Shown: positions 45,746-58,600 of the stretch, one piece after another | Layout: every line of letters begins with the position of its first letter | How positions within the stretch are numbered: position 1 is the stretch's first letter | Assembly (NCBI GenBank): GCA_010279815.1 | Contig: QEOQ01000688.1 | Location: 889,392 to 953,391, forward strand | DNA: 64,000 nt | Direction of reading: 5' to 3' | From: Brachionus plicatilis | Taxonomy: Eukaryota > Rotifera > Eurotatoria > Ploima > Brachionidae | Notes under the pieces: model-generated | Database searches by the model: none | The model's input: the letters and a program-made list of their open reading frames with translations, nothing else | What the model was told of the DNA's origin: nothing | Program-made: the position numbers and the translations under genes

Positions 45746-46636
45746 TAGGGTTGTTAATTGAAGTTTCAAAACTTCGAAATTTTTTCATACTTTTCGACTT
45801 CAGGTAAAATTAAGAACTTTGAAATTTTAAAATTTTAAATTGAAATAAATTCCTACTTGAAATTAAATTTAGTTTTGAAAAAATTAAGTTTCAATATTTA
45901 TTTTTATTATTTTAAATAATTTCGGATACAAAAAAATGGGTTCGATTTAAAATTTAGAAGTTTAGAATTTTGAAGAATGAAATAATAAAGTTAAAAATTA
46001 TAAAGTCCTAGGACTTTCTTCTTGTTCATTTGCCATCTCCTCAAAATCGAAGCAAAAACGTTTACTTAGTCTAATATTTTCATGTGATAATTTTGAAATT
46101 TTATGTTTTTCTGCTAAATGTTTAACCAACTCAATTGTTGAACTGTTATAAATAGTTATAACTAGTTAACATATATTACACTTGTCAGACGATTCATTTA
46201 TTTTGACAACATTTTGGCTTTGCCAAACCCACGATATTGGTTCTATTTTTTTGCGCCTTTTCAATGTTGAGACCGGAGTTGAATCCGTCAGGCTAGTAGA
46301 CGTATTTGTTAAATTTAGTAAATGTAGATATTTATATTTATTTTTTATTTGTCAATTTTAATTAGAAAAGAAATTTTTAAATTAGAAATTTCAGACCTCA
46401 AGATTTCAAACTTCTAAATTTTAAACTTGATAATTTCAAACTTGAAACTTTTGATTCAAGTATAAAATTTCGAAGTACAAAGTTCTACCGGCTTTAAATT
46501 TTTAAAATTTCACTTCATTTTTAATATTTCAGTTTCAATTTTCTTTTGTCAAAAAATTTCGAAGTGTTGAAAAATAAACTAGAAGTTTTCTCAAAAACTT
46601 CAAAAAATTTGAAATCCAGTTCAGTTAACAACCCTA
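45746..46636 (-). mobile_element. hAT element with BED-finger remnant and 8-bp target duplication
   Basis: Termini TAGGGTTGTTAATTGAA and CAGTTAACAACCCTA are inverted repeats. Flanking GTATTTAT (45738-45745 and 46637-46644) is a perfect 8-bp duplication. At about 46010-46310 the minus strand reads a BED-type zinc finger: ISWVW near the start, CNIC, then STIELVKHLAEKHKI. A stop codon sits directly after the second Cys. Only this N-terminal part of the transposase survives, so the element is non-autonomous. Confidence 0.82.
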
Positions 46637-46767
46637 GTATTTATTATAAATCTTTATATTTTTTTTTTGAAAAAATTTTTTGGTAATTTTATTTCACAAA
46701 CTTAATTTTTTATCAAAAAAAAAAACAAAAATTGATATTTTGAATTAAAAATTGAATCTTCATGCAA

Positions 46768-47343
46768 AAAAAAAAATATATCTCTAAGGACCGGCGGTGT
46801 CAATTTGACACTTTTAAGGCCCTAAAAGCCTTGAGAAACACCGATGACACTCAATCTATAGCCTCAGATGATGCGGATTTTTTGGATGAATTTGATGAGG
46901 ATCCTAATGAAAGAGATATTCTTTTTGAAGAACAAGAGGAATAAGAAGAAGAAGTGAATCAACATATCATTGATTCGATTGAAAGTACAAACAATAGGAT
47001 AAACGGGGACCAAAATTTTGACAAGACAAGTAAAATTGGATTTGTTTTGGCTAAGTTAAAGAATGGAGAAAATTTATCACAAAGAAAGAAAATTAATTTC
47101 AATGAGAAACCCGGACCAGCTAGCTATGAAACAAGGAACGAAAACAATACCAAGTTTTCAGTGTTTATGGTGATTTTTGATATGTTCAATTCGTTTTCAA
47201 TAGACTTAACATTTATTCAGAATAAAATAATTATTTATTTTATCATATTTAGTCTTTTTAACTTCAAAAACCTAAATTTTGTCTAGTATTTTGCAAGTTT
47301 TTATAAAAAGTGTCAATTTGATACCGCAGGTCCTTAGAGATAT
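46768..47343 (+). mobile_element. Internally deleted piggyBac-like element
   Basis: Inverted termini of about 37 bp: tatctctaaggaccggcggt, then gtcaatttgacactt, at 46773 and its reverse complement ending 47343. The interior (46830-47215) encodes an acidic transposase N-terminus (DDADFLDEFDEDPNERD) and the start of a DDE-like domain (KPGPASYETRN), with one in-frame TAA at 46942. The catalytic region is missing. The family call rests on the KPGP-type motif and is moderately sure. Confidence 0.6.
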
Positions 47344-47432
47344 AAAATGTATCGGGCTTTTGAGTGTTAAAAATAAATTTATTAATAAAAAAGCATTCAT
47401 AATTAATTGACAATTTAGAGAGTGCCAATGTC

Positions 47433-49595
47433 CTAGAAAAGCATATCTTTGCCACATTCGCCAATCGCTTCAATAAGCTTTACAAATCCAGTGTCTTTGG
47501 GAGTTTCTAATCCGCGTGTCCATCTTTTTTTCATTACTTTAATGAATTCTCTGTTGCTCAATCGACTATCTCCATTTTCATCAAACAAATTAAAAATTAC
47601 ATCAATCACATGATCACTGAGCATGCTATTTGCCACTGTTTTAGAAACATGCTTCAGTACCACTTAAAATAACAGAAAATTTTTTATTTAGCTTAATTTT
47701 TGAGCAAACAAAGTTACTTTTGTCAATGGATGCACCTGCAATGGTGTAAAATTTAAGTGCTGTATCAATATCATCAATGCAACGCAACACCTTGAAAAAC
47801 TCTTGAAAATCATGCAAAGTGATTCCTGCTGAATTTTCTTCATCGTAAATTTTTTCGATTCTCTTGAGCATTTTTTTGGTCTTTCCAGCACTAAACCCCG
47901 CATAGGCCAGAATCATTTCACAAAATGTAAGCTCACTAATCACTTGTTCACCATTTTTTTCCTTTCGTTCACAAAAGTCAAACTCCATTTTGAACACTTC
48001 GTCTTGAAGTTTTTTTTGAAAATCAGTGAACTTTTTGGCAGTGAGATACGCACTTAAATCTTTGCCAAAAAAATACTCATTCAATGCTGAATTTTCTCTT
48101 ATTATGTTTCCTGTCATCCTAGTGTCTCTGTGTCTCTGGCCCAGCGAAGTTTGACTTCGTATTATCATTTGAAGCTAACAAAATATAAATGAATTTTATT
48201 TAAAAGAAAAAATAATTTTCCAACTTGCTCAAACTCCTGAATGTCCAAATTTCCATTTCCATCACTGTCGAACATGTGAAAAGCTATAACAAAATGACGA
48301 ACAGGAACTTTTTGGATGAAATAAAAAATTTTATCAAAACAAAATAAATTAATTTTACTAGATAATAAAGTGATTAAAAAAATATAATCTGAAAAAGAAA
48401 TAAGTCCATGATTGCCAAGATGTCTGAAAGCGCTTTCTTCATCCAAATTCAAATCCAATTTTTGCATCTTAAATTAATAATTTAATTTTTTTTTTTTTAA
48501 TTTAAATATGGTATTGTGAATTTTAAATACAAATTGAAAAAAAAATTCTTCATTTTTTAATAAATTAAAATTAAATTTAATAAAAAACACTAGAAAAAAT
48601 ACTGCAACATACTTTGTTGCCTCTTTTTTACCTAAAATAATTTTTCCCATGTAAAAAATGACAAAAAATAAATATTCAATAAGATTTAAATACATTATCG
48701 ATTTGATTTACTTAAAAAAAAGGAAAATAAAAATTTCATTTTAGGCAAAAAAGTATGTTGCTGTATTTTTTCTAGTGTTTTTTATTAAATTTAATTTTAA
48801 TTTATTAAAAAATGAAGAATTTTTGTTGAATTTGTTCTTGAAATTCACAAAATCTATAAAGATAAAAAAAATTACATTAGGGTCAAATCTCTGGTAGCTA
48901 TCCAAACCAAGTCCCTCTGGCTGCTTGACTCCATAAGTCAAAGACCGAATTAAATCATCTGGTTTCATGAATACTTCGTAGTCGTTTAGCTTTTCATTCC
49001 AAATTTTTAAAGTAGCAAAATAGCGGAAAACCTTGTCTGGAGTTGAATAATGTCTTATTTTATTTTCATACTGAATTATTTTTCTGTCACGAAAAGACTG
49101 TTTTGACTTCTTCTCGTCCACTTGTGATTCATTTTTGTCTGAATCAGATATATCCACCTCTGATCCCTCGATTTCTTTGGCTCGAGGCATGTCTATTTTG
49201 CTGTACAACCTCTTCATGTCTTTCATTTTTTGCTCAGGTTCTTGACCACGTAGTGAAAAATTCTCAAAATCAAAAAATGTCAAGAAAGTCATACTACCGA
49301 CAATAAAAGCGTACCAAAAGTACGCATACTTGCTTATTTGCTGCTTGTATCGTCCATGTCCGAATTTAGTATAGCCTGGGCCTCCTCGGATTGTGTATTG
49401 TTTTTGGTTGGTGCTAAAGTTTACAGCTAACAGGTTTTCATAAACTTTAAATGGGATTAGCAGTGGATTTTTTATAATATTGGACTTGATTGAATTGGTG
49501 GGTAAAGTTACCAAAAGAACACTAGATGGCCGTATGGTTCCGAAGAGATATTTTCTCTTCATTAAGTTGGTATTTATTAAAAATTTAACATTCAT
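47433..49595 (-). CDS. MICU1: MICU1, calcium-sensing regulator of the mitochondrial calcium uniporter
   Basis: EF-hand protein of the mitochondrial intermembrane space that gates the uniporter. Five exons join in phase, giving 532 aa: 48876-49595, 48359-48467, 48225-48307, 47718-48174 and 47433-47662. Three introns are 50-55 bp; the first is 408 bp. The N-terminus is basic (targeting-like) with a hydrophobic segment at about 91-110 ([16 protein letters not shown]). A lysine-rich stretch precedes [15 protein letters not shown] and [14 protein letters not shown], which are diagnostic of MICU1. EF-hand 1 is at 290-301 ([12 protein letters not shown]) and EF-hand 2 at 484-495 ([12 protein letters not shown]), both with ligand positions filled. 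[13 protein letters not shown] and [14 protein letters not shown] also match MICU1. The ATG at 49593-49595 is preferred over an upstream TTG. The donor after DK was chosen because it restores the MICU1 spacing. Confidence 0.93.
48530..48845. mobile_element. Foldback element in MICU1 intron 1
   Basis: About 90-bp arms: 48545-48630 contains taataaaaaacactagaaaa, then aatactgcaacata, and 48745-48835 its reverse complement. The spacer is about 100 bp. The element makes up most of the first intron, explaining why it is 408 bp when the others are about 50 bp. Confidence 0.8.
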
Positions 49596-49599
49596 GTTT

Positions 49600-50100
49600 G
49601 CCAAAGTTAATCTTGTTTTTACTCATTTTTTATTCCAAGATATTTTTTTGGTTCATAAAATTAATATTATGCAAAATTATTTCTAATTTAATGCTAAAAC
49701 TTAATTTGTCTTAGAATATTGGTGAATAAGAGGTATATCATTCAGGTGAATAACACCTGAATAAGATTTTAATGGCTTATTTTTATTTTGAAGAAAAAAA
49801 TAATTTTTGTTGATTATTTTCTTTCAAACAATAGAAAAAAAAGATAAAATTTTTATTCGAATATCAATTGTTTTATTATTATAATAAAGGAAAGATAAAT
49901 TTTAATTTTATTTTATTTTTTAATTCTTTCAAGGCCTTCCGCTTTGGCATTTCTAGGCCTGACAAACTTAAATATAATTAATTAAAACTTCTTTTTTCCT
50001 ATCTACGCTTTAAAACTGCACTAAATCGAATGAAATTCGTAATTTGTTAAAGCTGGTCTGTATTCATGTTTATCTGTCTTGATAGTGGTAGAGTTTTTTC
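49600..50100. other. Upstream flank of MICU1
   Basis: AT-rich with a small repeat of ggtgaata at 49720-49750; no promoter element or gene recognised. Confidence 0.4.
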
Positions 50101-50475
50101 CAGAGTTGTTTAAAAGTATTAAGTCAAGTCCAAGTCCGGACTTAAATTTTTTTTTTCAAAAATCCAAAAATTTTTCAATTTCTTTTTTAGAAAATTCTTA
50201 AATTATTTTAAAATAATAAATTGTGTTAATCTAGATAATTCGAAGTTCTGAGATCCTTAAGTCAATTTTTTCTCAAGTTTTACAAATTAATCAAATAATG
50301 TTCCTTTTTTTCCCATTAATCTAGAGTAATTAAGAAAATTATATTTAGCGGAAGATCACGAAAATTTTCGCCTTATTCTCAACTACTCTCAAAACATTAT
50401 TTCCAGTCATTTTTCATTGCTTAGCATGATCGGAATTCCGGACTTGGACTTTATTTTAGGACTTTTAAAGAAACG
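50101..50475. mobile_element. hAT-type MITE, copy 4
   Basis: Begins CAGAGTTGTTTAAAAGTATT with aagtccggactt following, and ends near gacttttaaagaaacg. It is bounded by gttttttc and gttttttt, an imperfect 8-bp duplication. The interior differs from the other copies. Confidence 0.65.
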
Positions 50476-52692
50476 TTTTTTTTCCAATATATAGATCAGA
50501 AACAAAAAAATTTCTTATGGTTTCAACTAGTTTTGGGTTCCTATCACATCGCTATCAATAAAATTTTTCTTCCAATATTACCAACTAATCAACTTTCATG
50601 TCTAGCAAAGTTTGCTAGACCGGTCTGGCTTTTTTAGTCTTAAAACTTATTCTGAAGAATTTTTGTTAGTAAAGATAAAAATAATATTCTTTTAAATGAT
50701 TTTATTCAAATGACTTCAGCGAAGTTGCTTCGGTGAATTTTTAAGAGTATTAAAAGTAAAAATTTGAGCATTTAATTAATATACTGAGCACATTATAGTT
50801 CCTCTATTGAATAGGTGATAAATAAAATAATAATACATAATACATAGATTTTTTGAAAAATGTATTGAGCAAAAACGCCATCGAATTTTGAAATACTAAA
50901 ATAATTAATATAGTATTCATTTCACACAAGGATTTTTAATGAATTTACGTATAAATGTAATTTAACAAAAATTTAGGAAAAATTACTTTTGTAAAATTAA
51001 ATTTTATCAATTAATTTTTGTTGTAAAATAACCCGTTTTTCACCAACTAAACAACTAAACTGAATTTAAAAAATTTAATTAAATTTAGTTGTTGAACTTT
51101 ATTTAGTTAAAATTTAACAATAACTATTTTTTTAGCCAATTTATGAAAAAAAAATTTTTTTTTAAATTTTCGATTTTTCGAAAAAAAAGACATCTTTTCA
51201 AAAATTTTGAATTTTGAATTGGCCGTTTTGAATTTTACCAAATTTTACCAAAATTATCTCAAAATCCTGAAAATTTACGCAATTTTTTGTAAAATACCTC
51301 ATTTTCACTTTTCGTATTTTACGTTAATTTACGTAAAATGTGGTAAAATTTGGTTAATTTACGGTATTTTACGTAATTTTTCGTCAAATACTGTTATCAA
51401 ATCACCACTGTATAATTGAAAAATATTTTTTTTTAATTTATTTCTTTAGTACTGAATTTCACAAAAAAAAATTTAGATTTTATTAAGTTTTTGTGAATTT
51501 GTTAACTGATCCGTCCTTTGTATCATAAAATGTTCTAAAAATTATTTTAAGGATTTGTATCATTAAAACTTTTTTCAAATAATGTGATGAAAAGACTAAG
51601 AATTAAATTTTTAAAAAATCAATTTTAAAAAAATATTGTTAAATATTGGGAAAAAAACTAATAGTTTTTTGAAAGAAAAGAAACGTTTGTTCTGTTTTCA
51701 GAAATTTTTGATATAAAATTTTAAAAGATTTCTGTTGACTTCTTTTTTTATCGATTCAATAAGCAAGTTTTGGTTATTAACTTTTTTATTAATTATTTTT
51801 TCTATTTCATACGAACCAAGTAGATCTTCTAATTTGTCTGAATTTAATTTAAAAAGAAACTAGGAGAATAAGGTTTATAAGTAGATTCAATAAGTTAAAT
51901 AACATTAATAAAAGTTTGAGTGTGTTTTAGGTAAACTTTTTAGAGAGGTTAATGTTTAAATTTGTTTATAATGAAAGATCAATAAAGCTTGTTAAGATAA
52001 AAAGTTAAGTAAAATAGATATGATTAGCAATTTTGTTCTTGGCTAACTAAAATCTTTGTTGGAACTAGCTAATTGCATTAAAGGAAACTATTGGTAAAGT
52101 AGAAAGTGAGATAGTATCAGGTGGAGCAGTGTTGTATAAAATTAATTATTTATGTATAATCTTAATAATTGGGCAATTTATTTAATTTTTGGCAAATAAA
52201 AAATTTGGAATATTTTATTCAAAATTTTGTGATAACGATTTTAATCGTCGCTTAAAAAAAGTCTTATTTTAATCAAAAATTTATCTAAAATTAGAATATT
52301 TTTTTTTAATGTTGTGTGAATTTGTTCAAAATTTACGGCATTTTTTAATTAAAAAATTGTGTTATTCAATCTTAATTTGCTTTTAATAAAAATCGAAAAT
52401 AAAACCTACCTATGTGTATTTATTAAAATACAGACATTTTTTCAGCTTTTTATTTAATTTTCAAAATTGGTTCAAAATAAACTTAACCAAAAAGCAAAAC
52501 AAAAAATGAATTTTATTCTAAGTACAAATGGCGATTTTATTATTTCACTTAAAATAAAATATTAACATTTTTTTAGCATAAAAAAGACGAAAAAAAATTC
52601 AAATAATTGCATCATTGCATTACCAAAATCCAAATTTCTTTTCTCGCTACTTAAAAACACCTTTAACTTTTAGACTTTCTAATCTACACACA
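50476..52692. other. Gene-free region upstream of cyclin L
   Basis: A near-perfect 21-bp palindrome (gtctagcaaa-g-tttgctagac) at 50600-50620 is followed by agaccggtct. A TTTACGTAAA-type MITE fragment is at 51206-51413, ending accactgta. A terminus like that of the 13.1-kb foldback is at 51449-51465. No genes seen. Confidence 0.5.
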
Positions 52693-55600
52693 ATGACTGG
52701 TCGTACACAATCTGCGTCTACTTTGACCCCAACTAGTACGACTGATCCAATCTCTCAAATCGAAATGAATGACAACACTACTCAAACAAGCCAAGTGTTA
52801 CAAAACGTGAGTCTGCAAGTTCCCTTGATGAAAAACGACCAACTCTACCCCACTCCGTCAATGAAAGACAAAATACCCTATGATGTAGAGTTCGATCTGC
52901 GTTTAACAGGCTGTGAGCTTATACAAACATCAGGTCGTCTTCTCAAGCTGCCCCAAACAGCCATGGCCACTGGACAGGTTCTTTTTCACCGATTTTACTA
53001 TTCAAAGTCGTTTGTCAAAAACCCAATGGAATATTACGCCATGGCAAGTATTTTTCTCAGCACTAAAATTGAAGAGTGTCCAAGAAGGGTTAGGGACGTT
53101 CTGAATGTTTTTCATCACATTAAACAAGTCAGATCTGGAAAGTAATTTCATATTGAAAAAAAAATTAATTTAGGTTTAAAAAAAAATTTTTTAGAATAAT
53201 AAAACCAATGTCCATTGATGAAAATTACCATATTGCTAAAAATCAGGTTATCAAAGCAGAGCGTCGCCTTTTGAAAGAACTCGGATTTTGCGTTCATGTG
53301 AAACATCCTCATAAGGTATTTAAAAAAAAATTTTTTTCTCATAAAAATAAATTATTATTTTTCTAAAAGATGATTCTGATATATCTACAAGCCATGGAGT
53401 GTAATCAAGAAAATTTGAGCCAAAAAGCCTGGTATGTATTTTTTTTAATTTTAAAATTAATAATTACAAAAACTCAGTCAATAGTAAAAAATACTAGTTC
53501 TTCAATGGTTTATGTTCTTTGCATAGCCCTAAGCCTAAAACAATACAAGACAAACAGAATAGGAAATAAAATGTCTAATTGTTTTAAGCTTTATTTTATT
53601 TTAAAATTATTTTAATTCTTTATTATTTTATAAAACCAATTCAATTCTGGTAGTTTTGCTAAGATTATATATTACACATTAAACAGGTAAAAACAAATCA
53701 TCGCCCGATATATCAAAAAAGGTAACAATTTTTGTATATTACTTTTTTTTTTTTTGATTAATTTAAAAAATCCAAAATAGAATAGCCATCAAATTGGTTT
53801 TAATTGATAATTCGAATGCTTTAATCAAGTGCAATTAAAATTTTCAAATTCAGCATTTTTCATTAATTCCCCAATACAGTTTTAAAAATATTAAAATAAT
53901 TCTTTAAAAGTGATTTTTTGTAAAGCTTATCTAAATTATTCCTTATCAATAAGTCTTTGATAAATTTTTTCTAAATATTTTTGATCTGATTTATTATTTT
54001 TGAATTTAAGGCCATTTACATTTACTTAATTATTTCCACTTTTTAAACCCTCATAACTTCAAAAAAAAATTTAAATGAAATTAAAGTTAAGTCAGAATGA
54101 ATGCAAATAAACTGCAGATTATTTACAGAAGCCGGATATAGATAGAACAATTAAAAAAAAAAATTTGGGTAATCAGAAAGAGTTTTTAAGTTTTTTTTTT
54201 CTAGAATTTAAACCTTAAAGCTGCCAGTGACAAATGTAAAATTTGAATTCAAAATATATCCTTAGTAATTTTTTTTGACGGTGGTGAAGTTTGGAGCAAA
54301 ACCTGTTGCAAAATATGTTTTATTTAATTGAACACCAATTTTATTTAAAATATTTACAGTTATTTTAAAAATAAATGTTAAAGATCTTTTAATATCTTGT
54401 TAAATATTTTGAAGGATAGATCGAATACTGATAGAAACAGCACTAAATTTTAAGTTTTTTCAACATTGCTTGAATTAATAGTACTTTTGTTTGATTTTTA
54501 TATTAAAAATTTTCAATTTTTTCAAAATTATCAGTTTATTTTTATATTAAAAAAAATTTTTTTGCTTTGCTTTAGTTTTTTTGCTCCAAACTTGACTTCC
54601 GAATTTATTTGATGAAAATAAAACAATAGTAAGAGAAAACAAATCATTCTAATTTTAAAACTAATGATCTTTTTTTAGTTTTTTTTCGTTGATATTGGCA
54701 AAACCTCTTCTTTTGGCTCATAAAATTATTCAATTAAAATTAAATTTATTTTTTATCTGGTTTAATTTTTTGTGTTTGAATTACAAAATGTGTCCAATGT
54801 TGAAATATCATTGAAAAAATGCAATGTTTCAAATATTTTTTTCAGTTTCAAATAAAAAAATAATTTTAAGTTAATATTGCAAGCATGAATGTTATTTTTT
54901 AAATTTTGACTAAGGATTTGTGCTATGTTGATATTTAAGATAGTATTTGTAGTTTAAAAAACTATCTACGCTCTCTTTTCCATTTTTTAAAAATTGAGTA
55001 TTTGTTAATATGCATCAAACGAACTTAAATTACCACTAAAGTCAAAATTTTTAAAGAAAAAACCAAGTTTTTCGGTTCAGTTAGGTGAACTTTGGTTCAT
55101 CTTTTAAGTGAACAATTCTTGTTCCCAGATTTAAGTAGAGAGATCATTTAAGTATTTTGGATTGTAATACTCTAGTTCTAAAGCTGCTTCAAATAAAAAA
55201 AAACAAAAAAATCATTAACTTATTTTTTTTAATATAATTTATTTTTTTTAATGAATTTAAATAAATGAAGTGCTAATCAGTCTCTTGAGGCATGGGCCTG
55301 TTGATTAACCTTGAAATTGAAATTATCTATCTTTTTTTTCATTTTATTTTATCTTATTTAACTTTATTTTTAATTTTTTTGTTTATGTGTTAAATAATTA
55401 AATAAATAAATTAAATAAAAATGGTAGCTGACCGGTGGGCGATTCGCGGGTCAGCTGTTTTTATTTCAAAATTAAAAATAGAGTTCTAAAGCTGCCGGAA
55501 TGATGGTAGGCAGCTGATATTTATAGGCGATTAGCTACGGTGCAGTGAGTAAGCATCGTTGACGGTGCTTTGCGCCTGGAAGGCGCGTCTGCCGGATTAT

Positions 55601-58600
55601 CGGCAGAAGGCACGTAGCTAACGCAAATGCTAAAGACCGCCCGATTGAATTTTAATCTTTTTTACTTTAGCTGATTTCAGTAAAGAATTTAATTTCAAAT
55701 ATGAAAATGCATGCAATATTAACTTAAAATTTTTTTTTTATTTGAAACTGAAAAAAATATTTGAAACATCGCACTTTTTCAATATAATTTCAACATTGGA
55801 TAGATTTTGTAATTCAAATACAAAAAATTAAACCATCTTAATTTTAATTTAAATTTTACTTAGTATTATACAAGAATTAGAAATAAGATGATTTTTTCAA
55901 GCTTTATTATTTCTTATAGTCAAGTTTTATCTAAATTTTTCATCAACAAACTAGCTAACTGTTTTTTTTTTTCAAGTCAATTCATTTCGTTTAGATGACT
56001 AAATTTTTTAAAAAAGTTATATCTACTTTTATGTCTCTATGGGTCTGATTGTTTAACCTTCTTATTTTGAACGATTTAAATTTTTCAATGGGTCATAAAC
56101 TAAATTTATTTAAAAGTTTTTCTAGTTTGTAAATTAGATCAAATCACACCATGAACTTGAATCATCAGAGTTTTTCTCGTTTAAGTTGTTGAGATTGTTT
56201 TATCTCTAAATAGTAAAAAGCACATAACCATACCATACCAAATATTCATCTATCTAATTTAAATTAAAATTATCAAAATAAATTGTGAATAAAGTTCACG
56301 AAATTCAAAACTTAAATGCTATCTGAATACCACATTTTTGACTCAAAATTAGTAATCTACGCCCTCAAAAACCCCAAAAAAAAAGTTTTTTTGAAGGAGG
56401 CAAAAAAAAAATATTCTACACCCAGGGTTCCAAAAATAGCAAACCTTTTAAAAAGTTGTTGTTCTTTAAGACTCAAAATCTCAAAGATAAAACTTAAATA
56501 TACTAAAAAAGTATATATATTCTGAAAGAGCATAAAATTCTCTACATGTCAATGTAATTAAAAAAAAAAGAGTGTGGTTTTTTTTTTGGCTTAAAAAGGA
56601 AAAAAATGTGTTTTTTCTGGTTTAAATCGTATTTCCTCCGAGGGATCAATTATGAGCCCGCTTTTTAAAAAAAAAAAATCTAGACAAAATTCTGACCAAA
56701 ACTATGGTTTAACTTTTTTACTTTATTACCTTATTTTTCTTATAAAATCTCTTCAATTCATGTGATTTTTAAGAAATTTGTCTAATTTGAATTCTTTTAT
56801 TAGAATTTTTAGATTAAACTAAAGAATTCGATATTTTTAGGTGCTCAACTACTGTTTTTTTCGATTTTTCTGAAAAATATTACTTTTAGATTTAAGAACT
56901 AACTTTGAAATGAAATTTAAAATATTCAAGAGTTCAAAAATTTAAATAAAAGCACAAAATTAATTTTAATTATTTAAGATAGATTAAATCAAGTGCAAAA
57001 TAAATTTATAAATAGCTTTGACACCAAAAATTTTTAAATTAATAAAATTAAAAAAAAACATGAAAACTGTCGCTCGAATCTTCCAATTTTTTTACCAAAA
57101 TTCAAAAAGCCATGAAAATTGAAGAATTAAAATTATTTTAATATTTTACATAAATTTGTATCAATTTTTCAAAACTTAAAAAATATAATTATAATAAATA
57201 TTTAGAAGTATTCTTTATTGCGTTTAGACATATATTCAAAAAAATTTAATTTTTTAATTAATCAATGAAAATCATAAGTCTAATCAGTTTTCATCTCTTT
57301 TTTTCTAATTAAATTAAAAATGATTGATGATTCAAGGAATTAAGCCTTATTACCTAAAGGAGAAGAAATCTAAAATTTCAAAAAATTTCATTTATTTGAG
57401 TCATTTTTTAGAGGGCAAAAATTTATGTTAACAATTAGAACTACTCGTGACTAAGTGGACATATGTGACCTAAGTAAAAAGCTACAATTAAAATTATTTT
57501 TAATAGTCCCAATATATAGCCATTACAAAAAAATACCTGGTCACGTATCAGATAAGATTCAAATTTTTCTTTTTGATAAAAAGAACCACATTTTATTTTT
57601 TTGAGCTAAACACTTATTATTACAAACAATTTGGATAAACTGTTTTCATTTTGACAAAAAAAATTAAATTTTAACTTTAACAAAATTTTGATTAAATAAA
57701 ATTTTAAATGAAAAAAATCCAGACAAAACACTTAATAATTATGTAAAAGTAAATTAAATTTTCTTTTTTCTTTAAACTTGGGGGACGATCTTTTCATTGA
57801 CAAAAAAACTCATAGAATTGAGAAATCCTAGGAACCGATTCATAGAAATTTATTGCACATAGAAAAAACAGTCATAAAAAAAGAAATATCATTTCATCTG
57901 GTTGTTAGTTTGGTTTTGAAGATTCTATGAAATTTATTTTCTATGACATAAAAAAAAAAACTAATTAAACCTCTTGTTAGACTGGTAAGTATAAGCGCCT
58001 TTTTAATATACTTTCTTAAACCTTGAGGAATTACGACTGAGATAGCTTCATTTTAATAAAATTCATTTAACCATCTGTATTGAAGGAATTACATGAATGA
58101 TGGACTCAGGACAGACATTTTTCTGCGATACTCGCCAGAGATCATAGCTTGTGCATGCATATTTTTGTCAGCCCGCGAGCTAGAAATTCCACTGCCAGAA
58201 AATCCTCCATGGTATACCATATTCGGAGCAGATGAAGAGTCAATACGCGCTATATGCATCAGAATTGCTCATTTATACACCCATAAAACAGTAATATATT
58301 TTCTATGTTCCACTCACTCAAAAATTAAATAATCTAAATTTAAGAGACCCTTGGAAGAACTTGAAAAAATTATTGCTGAATGTCGCGAACGCATCGAGTC
58401 CGAGAGGAAAAAAGCAAAGGAAGCCAGTGTGATCGCCGACCAGGAGCCGGCAAAAACAGACACTATCAATCAAGAAGAGATCAAAAAAACTGCTGAACAG
58501 ATCAAAAAAATATCTGCCAGCATTGCCAAATCGCAGTCTAAAGCATCTCCAAATGTTGAGCCAGGCCATCTTTCTGGCCATGCACACCACTCGCATCACA

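Larger units (their letters stand above)
53432..58085 (+). other. Oversized intron of cyclin L
   Basis: The intron runs from tg-gtatgt to ttgaag-g and restores the phase of a split Trp codon (tg/g). It contains the TIR element with the GC-rich core (54760-55850). The rest is AT-rich; the 69-codon frame at 56316-56525 is not recognisable. Vertebrate cyclin L genes make short isoforms from intron sequence, so a regulatory exon is possible but not visible. Confidence 0.75.
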
